Shown here piece after piece: positions 47,787 to 56,818 of a stretch of 64,000 nucleotides of DNA. Numbering within the stretch: position 1 is the stretch's first letter; every line of letters begins with the position of its first letter. Origin of the DNA: Nitrospira sp. (GTDB lineage Bacteria; Nitrospirota; Nitrospiria; Nitrospirales; Nitrospiraceae); the NCBI GenBank assembly GCA_024760545.1, contig CP060501.1:496001-560000 (forward strand), read 5' to 3'. The position numbers and the translations under genes were made by a program. Below the pieces are notes generated by a model. It had not been told where the DNA came from. It saw only the letters and a list, made by a program, of their open reading frames with translations, and made no database searches.

Positions 47787-48239
47787 ATGGCTGTCGTCAG
47801 TGAACGACCTTACAGAAATTCAAATTTTCTCGTGGATTTTGGGCGAGGAGACAGCGCTTCGAAGCTTGCAGGCTTTGCCGAGGTGATCTTCCCGGATTTC
47901 ATCATCGACCAGCCCGAGGGCCATCCGCGTCCTCACACGGTGCCGCAGCCTGTGGAACAGGCTCAAGTTGCTGCTGCCAATCGTCTTGTCCTCAAGCGAG
48001 GAGTCATGGGGTCTATGGATCTCTATGCCTGGTGGGATGAGACTCGGAAGGGAAGAGCGCCTAGACCGCGCACCGTAAAAGTTGAACTTCTGGGAGAGGA
48101 CCAGTCAACCGTGGTGCTGACCTGGCGCTTCGACAATGTTCGTCCGGTGAGTCTTTCGTACTCGCCCTTGCGTGCCATGGACAGCGGCATCCTCATGGAG
48201 ACGCTCATCTTGGAATTTGGCAGGATGGAGATGCTGTGA
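47787..48239 (+). CDS. Phage tail tube-like protein (T4 gp19 family), copy 2
   Basis: 150 aa, paralogous to the previous gene: RPYRNSNFLVDFGRGD, LVLKRGVMGSMDLYAWWDE and LETLILEFGRMEML-like end. It starts 31 bp after copy 1. Two tube paralogues are common in eCIS clusters, but here no other eCIS part is present. Confidence 0.88.
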   Translation: MAVVSERPYRNSNFLVDFGRGDSASKLAGFAEVIFPDFIIDQPEGHPRPHTVPQPVEQAQVAAANRLVLKRGVMGSMDLYAWWDETRKGRAPRPRTVKVELLGEDQSTVVLTWRFDNVRPVSLSYSPLRAMDSGILMETLILEFGRMEML

Positions 48240-48311
48240 AGAGCGGAATCCCGGGTCACTACAATCACCCAGACCTCTTTGTACCATCCGACTCTTTTTA
48301 GACCTCCGTAA

Positions 48312-49127
48312 GTGATATTGACCTCGGGCGATCCGTCGTGCTCTATTCAGCCGAGCCCATACCAGTCCCGGGGCAGTCTCGTGGATCCTTTTTCATCAGC
48401 CATCCAGTCACAGTTCAGCCCCATCGGGGTTCTCGGGGGGTCTGGGCCGGACGCCGCTCTCAATATCTGCGCATCCATTGTCGATCAGGCGCGGAAAGTT
48501 CTCCCGGAAACGCTGCGCGGTGACCAGACGGCGCCGTTGATTCTCTTGCGCTCCGACCCCCGGCTCGGGGCATCCATGAATCTCTCGTACAACAGACCCT
48601 ATGTTCTGAATGCCTTGATCGAAGGGCTCGATGCCCTTTCAACCAATTGCGAGCATATTGCCATCGCATGCAACACCCTGAACCTCTTCGGTATGGACAC
48701 GACTATACGGGGCAAGTATCCCAAGGTGTTGTGGTTTCAAGACGTGCTTTCTGAACAAATGGCGTTATTTCCGGGAAAACAATTTGATATTTACGGAGTC
48801 CGCTCAGTGGTGTCCGCTCCGTATCAGTATTCACCGTACAGAGACATTTTCTTGAGAGCGCCTGATCGCGTACGAGGCGTTGACGTCTCCGACATGATTA
48901 CGGAAATTAAACAGGGCTATGTCCAATGTGCGCAGGAACGATTCCGAGAGTTGTTGGCCCTGAGCGCCGATCGCATTGCGGTGTTGGCATGCACTGAACT
49001 GGCCTTGATGAATGTAAATGGTGACCGCAAAGCCGACAATGTCATTGATATGAATGTGTGTGTGGCCGAAGCGATTGTGCAGGCTGCGCGCAAGCGATTT
49101 AGTGCGCTCTCCCCTTCAATCCCCTGA
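48312..49127 (+). CDS. Aspartate/glutamate racemase family protein
   Basis: 271 aa as drawn; the conserved part begins near residue 37 with IGVLGGSGPDAALN. The two catalytic cysteines are in IACNTLNLFG and VLACTELALMN. Whether the extra N-terminus is real is not clear. Family members racemise Asp, Glu or hydantoins. Confidence 0.85.
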   Translation: MILTSGDPSCSIQPSPYQSRGSLVDPFSSAIQSQFSPIGVLGGSGPDAALNICASIVDQARKVLPETLRGDQTAPLILLRSDPRLGASMNLSYNRPYVLNALIEGLDALSTNCEHIAIACNTLNLFGMDTTIRGKYPKVLWFQDVLSEQMALFPGKQFDIYGVRSVVSAPYQYSPYRDIFLRAPDRVRGVDVSDMITEIKQGYVQCAQERFRELLALSADRIAVLACTELALMNVNGDRKADNVIDMNVCVAEAIVQAARKRFSALSPSIP

Positions 49128-49223
49128 GACCTCCGTGCCGGCAGTCAGACGCCCTTGCGTTGCACCTATTCCGACCTATACCTTACCTATAGTGCAGCCC
49201 ACCTAGAACGGGAGAAAACGTAA

Positions 49224-49691
49224 ATGAAGACACACATATTGGCGACCATGTTGCTCTGTTGCTCGATGATCGTTTCAGCCAGTTATGCCGAGGAAATTGG
49301 GAGTGTCGACACGGAATTCAAAGTGCTGGGGCCGGATCACAAAATTGTGGTTGAAGCGTTTGACGACCCAAAGATTGAAGGCATCACCTGTTATCTGAGT
49401 CGATCCAAAAAAGGCGGCTTGAAAGGGATGGTCGGATTGGCAGAGGAAACCTCGGATGCCTCCTTGGCCTGTCGTCAAGTCGCTCCTATTCGCGTGGTGG
49501 GTGAGCCGAAGGAAGGGGAAAGGGTCTTCAGTGAGAGCCGGTCCTTGATTTTCAAGAAGCTCCAAGTTGTCCGATTTTTCGACAAGAAACGCCAGACCTA
49601 CGTGTATCTCGCCTATAGCGATCGAGTGATCGAGGGTTCACCACAGAATGCCATCTCCACCGTGCCGATCCAATCCTGGTCAAGTCAATAA
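49224..49691 (+). CDS. creA: CreA-family exported protein
   Basis: 155 aa, with a signal peptide ending at about 22 (SYAEE). [21 protein letters not shown] and [15 protein letters not shown] match CreA, an exported protein of unclear role in the E. coli cre region. GGGAGAAAACG ribosome site upstream. Confidence 0.9.
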   Translation: MKTHILATMLLCCSMIVSASYAEEIGSVDTEFKVLGPDHKIVVEAFDDPKIEGITCYLSRSKKGGLKGMVGLAEETSDASLACRQVAPIRVVGEPKEGERVFSESRSLIFKKLQVVRFFDKKRQTYVYLAYSDRVIEGSPQNAISTVPIQSWSSQ

Positions 49692-49791
49692 GGGACAGAG
49701 GACAACGTAACTCAACGGATCTCCGATCCCCTTGGTGTTCCTCCGTTCTACACAGGCCAACAGATCAAGCCGGCTCTGAGGCCTGGAGAGC

Positions 49792-50232
49792 TCACATGCT
49801 TTTCCCGGGCTGTTGGCTCATGGAGAGACCTGCCTTTTCGGCAAGATCTTCCTTCAATCGTTCAAGCTGTCGTTCCTCTACGGGATTCACGCGGATACAA
49901 CGTTCGGCTGGAAGTCCGGACAGGTCTTCCTGAATGTCGTCAATCCAGAACCAGGGTCTACCGTTGAGCTTGGACACCGCTACACGAAGCCATGTTTCTT
50001 TATTCGCATAATTTGTCCAGTTCCCATACGTTGAGGATTTCATAATATCCTCAAGATACAGGGATCGAAGCAAACCGTGGACACGATCCATTTCCCAGGC
50101 GGTGAGCCATACCAGGTCAAAGTGCTCAGAAACCCATCGTAACCAGGAGCTCACCCCTGGTCGAAGTTGATATTCACCCGCGTACGCTCCAAACAAGACC
50201 CCATCGATGTCATGAAAGAGGATCGGCTTCAT
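49792..50232 (-). CDS. HAD-like hydrolase domain protein
   Basis: About 146 aa. The HAD nucleophile motif is FHDIDGVLFG at 5-14 (DxD), with LVWLTAWE as the second motif and WIDDIQED as the acidic motif. Probably a small phosphatase-like protein; the substrate is unknown. Confidence 0.8.
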   Translation of the reverse strand: MKPILFHDIDGVLFGAYAGEYQLRPGVSSWLRWVSEHFDLVWLTAWEMDRVHGLLRSLYLEDIMKSSTYGNWTNYANKETWLRVAVSKLNGRPWFWIDDIQEDLSGLPAERCIRVNPVEERQLERLKEDLAEKAGLSMSQQPGKSM

Positions 50233-50339
50233 CTTAGTAAGTGTAGCACTCGGCACACCTGCTTCATTTCGAAGGGATCACGCCGGAACGTAGGTATCGT
50301 TACGCTCAGTTACTACCCAACGCGTTTGTCTTGCGCAAG

Positions 50340-50684
50340 CCGGCAAAACGTTGACGGCTTAATCCCACTTTAACCGTCAATTTGTTGAACATTACTGACC
50401 AAGGTTAACTACGTATAGCATCAATACTTGCAATACTGGCCTTTCCATTTGGGCGCGGCTCTTGCTTAGGTTCGTCATCAGCTGTGAACGTACCCACCTG
50501 GGAGGGATCAATGAATTGTCCAAAGCGCAAGGGGATGATGATGCTGGAGCGGTTCTCGGATTTCTTTCTCGTGTTTTACGCATGGAAATGCCTCAATTGC
50601 GGCGCCATCATCGACCGCACCATTTCGACTAATCGCCGGAAGAGTCTCGCTGCCCGAGACTCCATGGCTGTTGCCGCGCGCTGA
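50340..50684 (+). repeat. About 345-bp duplication, copy 1 (hairpin plus zinc-ribbon gene)
   Basis: Aligns with 52272-52619. Includes a hairpin TTGACGG...CCGTCAA (50351-50380), a shared CAGCTGTGAACG segment and the coding sequence 50511-50684. Confidence 0.8.
50511..50684 (+). CDS. 57-aa zinc-ribbon-like protein, copy 1 (lost cysteine)
   Basis: Starts MNCPKRKGMMMLERFSDFF with TGGGAGGGATC as ribosome site. The second knuckle WKCLNCGAIIDRTIS is intact, but the first CPKC is CPKR, so zinc binding should be impaired. Ends in a basic tail. Confidence 0.75.
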   Translation: MNCPKRKGMMMLERFSDFFLVFYAWKCLNCGAIIDRTISTNRRKSLAARDSMAVAAR

Positions 50685-50924
50685 GAAGATCCTCACTCGG
50701 AGATTGAGGCACTCCGGCTCAGCGTGCAACGCGGCCACCCGCTTGGTGATACAGTCTGGGTGAACCGCATGGCAGCGCGGTCCCGTTCCACCCCTACCAT
50801 CGCCTCTCAATAGGCCGCGCTCTTCAAAGCCATAGACCTGCCGGAATCCACAAAGTACAATGATCTGTTTCTCTTCCAAGCCTTGAGGCCATACTTTTCT
50901 GTTTCGATTGGTCTTGGTGAAAGG

Positions 50925-51446
50925 ATGATGTCGATGCGGCGTTGTGTCTTTGCCATGCTTGTGATCCTGGTCTGCGCGTCAGGGCCGAACCCAGAGTGTG
51001 TTGTTGCAGCACAGTCCACTGAAGAGGCGGAATTTGCGTATGAGCGTGGCGACTATACACAAGCGGGCCGTCTCTTCAGTCCCCTGGCGGAACAAGGAGC
51101 GGCATCGGCCCAGTTCTATCTGGGCCTGATGTATGAAAAAGGCCGGGGCGTCCGGCAGGACCACGCCACGGCACTGACGTGGTTTCGCAAGGCAGCGGCG
51201 CAGGGGTACGCCGGCCCCCAGAACAATCTGGGTCTGATGTATGAGCGGGGACGAGGCGTCCGGAAAGACGTCGTTCGCGCATTTATGTGGTACACCGTGG
51301 CCGCCGCCATGTTGACTGCCGATGAGAAGGAGACAGCTCTGAAGCGTCGAGACCATCTGACTTCGCAAATGACCGCCGCGCAGATCGAGGAGGCGCACGA
51401 AATGGCGCGGCGCTGTCAGCAGTCACAGTTTAAAGAGTGCGACTAG
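50925..51446 (+). CDS. Sel1-repeat exported protein
   Basis: About 173 aa from ATG 50925 (ATG 50928 and 50934 also in frame). Signal peptide at the N-terminus (CVFAMLVILVCASG). Two Sel1 repeats: SAQFYLGLMYEKGRGVRQD and GPQNNLGLMYERGRGVRKD, with ALTWFRKAAAQG and AFMWYTVAAAM ends. Protein-protein interaction scaffold, likely periplasmic. Confidence 0.88.
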   Translation: MMSMRRCVFAMLVILVCASGPNPECVVAAQSTEEAEFAYERGDYTQAGRLFSPLAEQGAASAQFYLGLMYEKGRGVRQDHATALTWFRKAAAQGYAGPQNNLGLMYERGRGVRKDVVRAFMWYTVAAAMLTADEKETALKRRDHLTSQMTAAQIEEAHEMARRCQQSQFKECD

Positions 51447-51455
51447 GCGCGCGGT

Positions 51456-51686
51456 ATGAACCACCCGCACTCCATGGCACATCCCCATGATCCCTTGCAT
51501 GGAATCACCTTGGAAACCATTGTCACAACCTTGGTCGCACGGCATGGATGGGCGACACTTGGCGCACGAGTGCCCATCCGCTGCTTTCGCCATCACCCGA
51601 CGATCAAGTCGAGTCTGACGTTTCTGCGCAAGACGCCGTGGGCGCGAAAGCGGGTTGAACAGATGTTTATTGCCGAACTCCCCTAA
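51456..51686 (+). CDS. VF530-family (DUF2132) DNA-binding-like protein
   Basis: 76 aa. [47 protein letters not shown] match VF530/DUF2132, a small fold suggested to bind DNA. It starts 9 bp after the Sel1 gene. Confidence 0.88.
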   Translation: MNHPHSMAHPHDPLHGITLETIVTTLVARHGWATLGARVPIRCFRHHPTIKSSLTFLRKTPWARKRVEQMFIAELP

Positions 51687-51700
51687 CGCCCTCTGGCACG

Positions 51701-52240
51701 ATGGCTTCCAACGCGACCATCTATAAAGCCGTGCTGCAGATCGCGGATCTGGATCGCCAGTACTTCCAGGATCATGCACTTACGCTGGCGCGCCATCCGT
51801 CGGAGACCGAAGAGCGCATGATGGTACGAGTGCTTGCCTTCGCGCTCCACGCACACGAGGCCTTGTCATTCGGCCGCGGGGTGAGCACCGAAGATGAACC
51901 GGCCCTGTGGCAACGGGATTTCACCGGCTCGATCGATCTCTGGATCGAGATCGGCCAGCCGGATGAGAAGACTCTTCGGCAGGCGTGCGGCCGCTCCAAA
52001 CAGGTCATCGTTTATGTCTATGGAGCCCGCAGCGCGGAGGTATGGTGGGCGAACCAGAGTTCGTCGCTCGACCGGCTGAAGAATCTCGCCGTGACGCTGC
52101 TCCCGGTGGAGGGCATTCGGGCCCTCGGGTCGATGGCGAAACCCAGCATGCAGTTACAATGGACTATCCAAGACGGGCATCTCTGGATCGCAGATGGTGC
52201 CCAGACCCTCCATCTCGAATTACTGCGATTGAAGGGCTGA
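51701..52240 (+). CDS. yaeQ: YaeQ-family protein
   Basis: 179 aa. ATIYKAVLQIADLDRQYFQDH, HPSETEERMMVRVLAFALHA and DLWIEIGQPDEKTLRQACGRS match YaeQ, a PD-(D/E)XK-like fold protein with suppressor activity in E. coli. Follows the VF530 gene by 14 bp; probably one operon. Confidence 0.92.
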   Translation: MASNATIYKAVLQIADLDRQYFQDHALTLARHPSETEERMMVRVLAFALHAHEALSFGRGVSTEDEPALWQRDFTGSIDLWIEIGQPDEKTLRQACGRSKQVIVYVYGARSAEVWWANQSSSLDRLKNLAVTLLPVEGIRALGSMAKPSMQLQWTIQDGHLWIADGAQTLHLELLRLKG

Positions 52241-52271
52241 CGACAAAGACTCCGCCCTTCACTTTACGGAT

Positions 52272-52619
52272 GCCGACAAAACATTGACGGGTTCATCCCC
52301 CTTGCACCGTCAATGTTTTGGACATTCACTACCCACGTGTAACTACGTAACATCAAAATCATTGGCATTCTGCAATTGCACATTTTGGTGCAACTCTTGC
52401 TTCCCTTCGCCATCAGCTGTGAACGCAACCACCTGGGAGGGCTCAATGGATTGTCCAAAGTGCAGGGGGCTGATGCTGCTGGAGCGGTTCTCGGATTTCT
52501 TTCTCGTCTTCTACGCATGGAAATGCCTCAATTGCGGCGCCATCATCGACCGCACCATTTCGAATAATCGCCGGAAGAGCCTGGCTGCCCGGGAAGCCCA
52601 GACGGTTGCCGCGGGGTAA
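52272..52619 (+). repeat. About 348-bp duplication, copy 2 (hairpin plus zinc-ribbon gene)
   Basis: Partner of 50340-50684. The hairpin is longer here: ACATTGACGG...CCGTCAATGT (52281-52316). The intervening unit is the Sel1-VF530-yaeQ operon. Confidence 0.8.
52446..52619 (+). CDS. 57-aa zinc-ribbon-like protein, copy 2
   Basis: MDCPKCRGLMLLERFSDFF, then WKCLNCGAIIDRTIS: two intact CxxC knuckles. Ribosome site TGGGAGGGCTC as in copy 1. Function unknown; the sequence FSDFFLVFYAW between knuckles is unusually hydrophobic for a zinc ribbon. Confidence 0.8.
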   Translation: MDCPKCRGLMLLERFSDFFLVFYAWKCLNCGAIIDRTISNNRRKSLAAREAQTVAAG

Positions 52620-52676
52620 GACGATCCTAACAGGGCAACACCACATGAATGACGCGGCGATCGCGTGACGCAGTGC

Positions 52677-52988
52677 CTAATGCTTGGGCCCGTCGAAATC
52701 CCAATGATGGTCCCGATCGATGTGCACTTGTTTATGAATTGTTACCGTCCGTGGAGCGTTAGAGTTGCTGTAATTCGTGTTTTGCACGATGCGACTGTTC
52801 GACGAATAGAACTTTCCGAGTTGCTCAATCTGGACAGGAGCTACTCGTAGCGGTTCGGACAAGATATACCAGCTCACCCCTTCGCTGCATGGCGGCGTGG
52901 TTAAAGAGCCTGCATAGATAAACACGTGCTCACTATCCATCGGGATCCGTCTCGTTGGATCTCCCTCCCAACCTCGGTCTGTCGCCAC
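52677..52988 (-). pseudogene. Alpha-carbonic anhydrase C-terminal fragment
   Basis: Only about 100 codons. FIYAGSLTTPPCSEGVSWYI, then EPLRVAPVQIEQL and SSNSRIVQN are the C-terminal third of alpha-carbonic anhydrases. The zinc histidines in the N-terminal two-thirds are missing, and the fragment's upstream end runs into the TetR gene promoter. Confidence 0.8.
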
Positions 52989-52999
52989 AAATATTTTCC

Positions 53000-53035
53000 T
53001 TGACAGAATACCTACCTACTAGTAGGATTCTCACC
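53000..53035 (+). promoter_or_regulatory. TetR-gene promoter with internal operator
   Basis: TTGACA (53000-53005) and TAGGAT (53023-53028) are 17 bp apart. The 12-bp palindrome CCTACTAGTAGG (53015-53026) fills the spacer and touches the -10 box. Predicted transcription start is near 53035, so the mRNA would be leaderless with ATG at 53036. Confidence 0.75.
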
Positions 53036-53614
53036 ATGTCTCGATTGGATACCAAGACCGCGATCATGGACGCCGCGCAGTCACTCATCCAGCGCGGCGG
53101 TGCCAATGCCATGAGTTATCAGGACATCAGTGATGCGGTTGGGATCCGGAAGGCAAGCATCCACCATCACTTCCCCACGAAGGAGCACCTGATCGGCGCA
53201 GTGATTGAACGATACACGGCGTATTTTCTTGGCGTGGTGGACGGCATCGTCACCTCTGAGCAGGACGCTGCAACGAAGGTTCGCCGGTATGCCGCGCTGT
53301 TCGAGGCGACACTCTGCGATGGCAAGCAAGATAAAGCCTGCCTGTGCGGCATGCTGGGAGCTGAACTTTCGACCTTGGGAAGCCCGTCCGCGGCGGGTGT
53401 GCGACGGTTCTATCGGGAAAACGAGATTCGGCTGGCTCGCGTCCTGGAGGAAGGTCGAGAAAACGGGCAGTTTCACTTCAAAGGGGACGCGAAGCTGGTG
53501 GCGGCGATGGTGTTCTCACTCCTGGAAGGAGGCGCATTGGTCGCGCGGGCAGAGGGTGGGCATAAGAGACTCCACGCCATGGTGGAGCAAACCTTGAAGC
53601 TGTTGCAGCGATAG
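53036..53614 (+). CDS. TetR-family repressor
   Basis: About 192 aa from ATG 53036. N-terminal HTH: AAQSLIQRGGANAMSYQDIS, then VGIRKASIHHHFPTKEHLIG is the TetR/AcrR helix-turn-helix. The C-terminal regulatory domain resembles QacR/NfxB-type variants with DKACLCGMLGAELSTL. Two copies of the same operator suggest it represses itself and the next operon. Confidence 0.92.
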   Translation: MSRLDTKTAIMDAAQSLIQRGGANAMSYQDISDAVGIRKASIHHHFPTKEHLIGAVIERYTAYFLGVVDGIVTSEQDAATKVRRYAALFEATLCDGKQDKACLCGMLGAELSTLGSPSAAGVRRFYRENEIRLARVLEEGRENGQFHFKGDAKLVAAMVFSLLEGGALVARAEGGHKRLHAMVEQTLKLLQR

Positions 53615-53633
53615 AGCATTTTTTTATCAACGA

Positions 53634-53678
53634 GACCTACCTACTAGTAGGTTTTCTATTATCCATAACAAGGAGGAG
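53634..53678 (+). promoter_or_regulatory. Operator and promoter of the oxidoreductase operon
   Basis: CCTACTAGTAGG at 53640-53651, identical to the 53015-53026 palindrome and extended to ACCTACCTACTAGTAGGT. A TATTAT box at 53657-53662 lies right after; AAGGAGG at 53670-53676 serves the next gene. Confidence 0.75.
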
Positions 53679-53684
53679 ATGGTC

Positions 53685-54389
53685 ATGACTACAATAGGTA
53701 TTCTGGGAACGGGCCGAATGGGCGTGCGGTTAGCAGACGCGTTTGCCAAGGCGGGTCATGAGGTTGTGCTGGCATCGCGGGACTTGGGGCGAGCGCGGCA
53801 CATAGCAGAGGGATTAGGCCTGCCAGGCATTCGCCCGGGCACGTATGAGCAAGCAGCCGACGCTCCATTTGTCTTGCCTGCCATGTTCCTGAGAGATGGG
53901 CTGGTCGCGACACTGCACGCCTATCGACATCAGATGGCAGGAAAAATCTTGATCGACATTACGAATCCGTTCAATGACGACTACTCCGATTTTATTCTGC
54001 CTTGGGACACGAGCGGTGCAGAGGAACTTCGGCGGCACTTTCCTGAGACGAGACTCGTGGGAGCATTCAAGAATGTCTGGTGGGAAGTCTTTGATGCTCC
54101 GACCTTCGATGGAACCGTGAGCGACGTATTCGTCGTGGGCGACGATCAGGACGCCAAACATGCATTCATGAAAATCGCCGAGCCCATGCCGTTCCGCTTT
54201 ATCGATGCCGGCCGTCTGGCCAATGCCCGTATCGTTGAGCGGATGACGTTGCTGAGCGGTGAACTCGGCCAGCGCTATCATTACTTTCCAAGAATGAATT
54301 ACCGTTTCGTGGGAGAACCGTGGACTCCAGGGCGCGCCGATCGTCATAATCATCTCATTCAACGTTCACAGGAAGGCATGACTCCATGA
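53685..54389 (+). CDS. NADPH-dependent F420 reductase-like NAD(P)-binding protein
   Basis: About 234 aa from ATG 53685. TTIGILGTGRMGVRLADAFA is a dinucleotide-binding start; KAGHEVVLASRDLGRA follows. ILIDITNPFNDDYSDF and LVGAFKNVWWEVFD are seen in F420-dependent NADP oxidoreductase relatives. Electron partner unknown. Overlaps the next gene by 4 bp. Confidence 0.82.
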   Translation: MTTIGILGTGRMGVRLADAFAKAGHEVVLASRDLGRARHIAEGLGLPGIRPGTYEQAADAPFVLPAMFLRDGLVATLHAYRHQMAGKILIDITNPFNDDYSDFILPWDTSGAEELRRHFPETRLVGAFKNVWWEVFDAPTFDGTVSDVFVVGDDQDAKHAFMKIAEPMPFRFIDAGRLANARIVERMTLLSGELGQRYHYFPRMNYRFVGEPWTPGRADRHNHLIQRSQEGMTP

Positions 54390-54853
54390 CACACGATGCT
54401 GTGCTCAAGGAATTGCATATCGTCTTGCCGGAGCCACCCAAACCTTTGGGCGCCTATGTGCCCGCTGTCGAGGCAGGCGGCTTGCTGTTCATCAGTGGTA
54501 TGCTGCCCGTCAAAGACCAGCGACCATGTTGGACCGGTCGAGTCGGCGCAGAACTGACGGTTGAGGCGGGCCGAGACGCCGCACGACTCGCCGCGCTTAA
54601 TGGGTTGGCGGTGGCCCGTGCCTACCTTGGATCGCTGGATCGCATTCATCGTCTCGTACGGCTGACAGTGCATATTGCCGGTTCGCTTGATTTCGAGGCT
54701 CATGCGGCCGTCGCCGATGGAGCATCCGAGGTTCTGGAGGCGCTCTTCAAGCGTGTCGGCGGACACGCTCGCCTGGCGTTGGGGGCCGCGTCGCTGCCAG
54801 GGCACATGCCGGTCGAAGTGGAACTTATCTTCGCGGTCGCACCTGCACGTTGA
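54386..54853 (+). CDS. RidA/YjgF-family protein
   Basis: 155 aa. PKPLGAYVPAVEAGGLLFISG, NGLAVARAYLGSLDRIHRLV and LRLTVHIAGSLDFEAH-type features with GAASLPGHMPVEVELIFAVA are RidA-like (deaminase of enamines or imines). Probably works with the upstream oxidoreductase, both under the TetR operator. Confidence 0.88.
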   Translation: MTHDAVLKELHIVLPEPPKPLGAYVPAVEAGGLLFISGMLPVKDQRPCWTGRVGAELTVEAGRDAARLAALNGLAVARAYLGSLDRIHRLVRLTVHIAGSLDFEAHAAVADGASEVLEALFKRVGGHARLALGAASLPGHMPVEVELIFAVAPAR

Positions 54854-54907
54854 CAAACGGGTGCTCTCGGACTGGCGAATCGCAAGAGGAGGTACTGTCG
54901 TAATTCT

Positions 54908-55303
54908 ATGAAAAAGAAGATCCGCCTCCCCACTGATGGTGGACCGATCAAATGGACCAGCCCGTTCGCCTCACTGAAGCAGGCGGATCTCCCCTCGCCT
55001 TCACACACACCACCCGGTTCCGATCAGACGAACCCGGTGCCCGTTGCAGCCAAGAAGCATCGTGGCCGGGTGGATATCATTCGCCAGACAGCGCATCGCG
55101 GCGGCAAGACAGTCACGGTGGTCACAGGGTTTGTGGGGATCGGCCAGTCAGAAAAAGAGCAGCTCGCCAAGCAGATGCAGAAAGTCTGTGGAGCGGGAGG
55201 CACGGTTAAGGACGGACGGATCGAGATTCAAGGAGATCAACGCGACGTGGTCGCCCGCATTCTCACCGAGGCAGGATTTCGTCCGGTCTTCGCCGGAGGC
55301 TAA
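54908..55303 (+). CDS. yciH: SUI1/YciH-type translation initiation factor
   Basis: 131 aa. A C-terminal SUI1 fold: VDIIRQTAHRGGKTVTVVTGF, then KEQLAKQMQKVCGAGGTVKDG and IEIQGDQRDVVARILTEAGF. Bacterial YciH influences initiation fidelity. Confidence 0.9.
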   Translation: MKKKIRLPTDGGPIKWTSPFASLKQADLPSPSHTPPGSDQTNPVPVAAKKHRGRVDIIRQTAHRGGKTVTVVTGFVGIGQSEKEQLAKQMQKVCGAGGTVKDGRIEIQGDQRDVVARILTEAGFRPVFAGG

Positions 55304-55452
55304 TGTCCTGACCGATGCGTATGCCCGACACCGGGAAGGACACTCTCACAGACCTGTCAGCCGACGTTCCCTCGCAGCATGGCGTGTGGGGGCGGACATG
55401 AACCAGCTCAGCGCAGACGGTCCATCCTTACCATAGCTATGGAGAACATCTG

Positions 55453-56745
55453 ATGCAGCGGGACAAGAAGGGCATTGCCATTGTAGGAGCGGGGCTCGCT
55501 GGTCTGACCGCTGCCTACTTTATCCGGAAATGGAGAAGGACGCTGCCCATCACTCTATTTGAAGCAACGGAACGCGAGGGTGGCCGACTCTATACTGCTG
55601 GAAGACCTTCAGGAGAACATGGGGCGAGATATGTTTTGGGCAGTGAGTTATATATCAATCCAGGCGGTGACTATGGGCGAGATTATTCACTCCCTGACGG
55701 GACGACGATCGGTGAACTCCTCGAGGATTCTAGGGTGCCACTCTCTGCATGGGAGAAATGGCCGCATTGCTGCATTCTAAGCACACGCATATTTAGGAGG
55801 GTGACCCCAACCGGACGTGAACTGCAAAAAGATTTTCCCGGAGCTGCGAAGGTCATTCTGCAGCTTCAGAATTCATCACAGGCCGCGACGGGCACTTTCC
55901 CAGATTGGGTGAAGCAGAACCTTTCGACCGGCACGAATGAGCGTGAAGTTCGAGATTCTCTCAAGATTATTAAGATGGTTCTTGCCGGCGAGACCTGTGC
56001 TCCATGGACACATCTTTCAGCTCAATATGCGCTTGAGTGCCTGGCGTCCGCGGTGAATGCCGGAGAGAAATGGTACATCATCCGGGATGGCTCAGAACGT
56101 CTCATCACGGCGCTATCGAGGCCTGTCGCCAAGAGTATTCAGCGAAAGCATGATTGCCTGAAGATTTGGAAGAGCCCGCGAAAGAGAGTGGCCGTACGGT
56201 ATAGAACGGCTACAGGGGTTCACACGTCATATTTCCAGGGTGCGATTGTGGCCTCCCCGAACGGCGACGCCTTGGTCGGGCGCCGTTCGGCTAAACGTCA
56301 TTTTCATTCATACCTCAATATTCTCATTGGCTTTCATACGAAGCCGACGCTGACGGACAACCCTCACGTTGACCTCGGTGATGGGCTTTATACCGATGAC
56401 CCCTTATTGAACTACCTTGAGGTTGAGCGCAAGAAGCACACCTGGGTGCTCCGGATACTGACTCCGGATGCACAACGTTTTGCACAGTGGCGCGACAGCC
56501 AAATTATCGAGCGCTGCAAAAAAGTGTTGACCAACCTTGGCGTTGCGAACAAGTGGGTTGGATCGCCCAGCATCAGACGTTGGGAGTATGGCCTTCCTTG
56601 CGGCGGCATCAGCAAGAAGTTTGATAAGGTTTCAGATGGCATGTACCTCTGCGGAGACCGGTACGGACGCTGGCCCTCGATGGCTGGAGCCATTGTCAGC
56701 GGCGCGCGCGCGGCCGATGCGCTGCTGAATGATTTAGACCTCTGA
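55453..56745 (+). CDS. FAD-dependent amine-oxidase-like oxidoreductase
   Basis: 430 aa. Starts KGIAIVGAGLAGLTAAYFIRK, the FAD-binding dinucleotide fold, with LFEATEREGGRLYTAGR and a C-terminal GMYLCGDRYGRWPSMAGAIV FAD-closing motif. Related to NAD(P)/FAD amine oxidases and phytoene desaturases. Substrate unknown. Confidence 0.85.
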   Translation: MQRDKKGIAIVGAGLAGLTAAYFIRKWRRTLPITLFEATEREGGRLYTAGRPSGEHGARYVLGSELYINPGGDYGRDYSLPDGTTIGELLEDSRVPLSAWEKWPHCCILSTRIFRRVTPTGRELQKDFPGAAKVILQLQNSSQAATGTFPDWVKQNLSTGTNEREVRDSLKIIKMVLAGETCAPWTHLSAQYALECLASAVNAGEKWYIIRDGSERLITALSRPVAKSIQRKHDCLKIWKSPRKRVAVRYRTATGVHTSYFQGAIVASPNGDALVGRRSAKRHFHSYLNILIGFHTKPTLTDNPHVDLGDGLYTDDPLLNYLEVERKKHTWVLRILTPDAQRFAQWRDSQIIERCKKVLTNLGVANKWVGSPSIRRWEYGLPCGGISKKFDKVSDGMYLCGDRYGRWPSMAGAIVSGARAADALLNDLDL

Positions 56746-56818
56746 GAAATGGACAGTGAACCGCCCTTGTACCTTCCTGTTGACTCTTTGCTAGAATGCA
56801 GCCTTTAACGAGGCGTCT

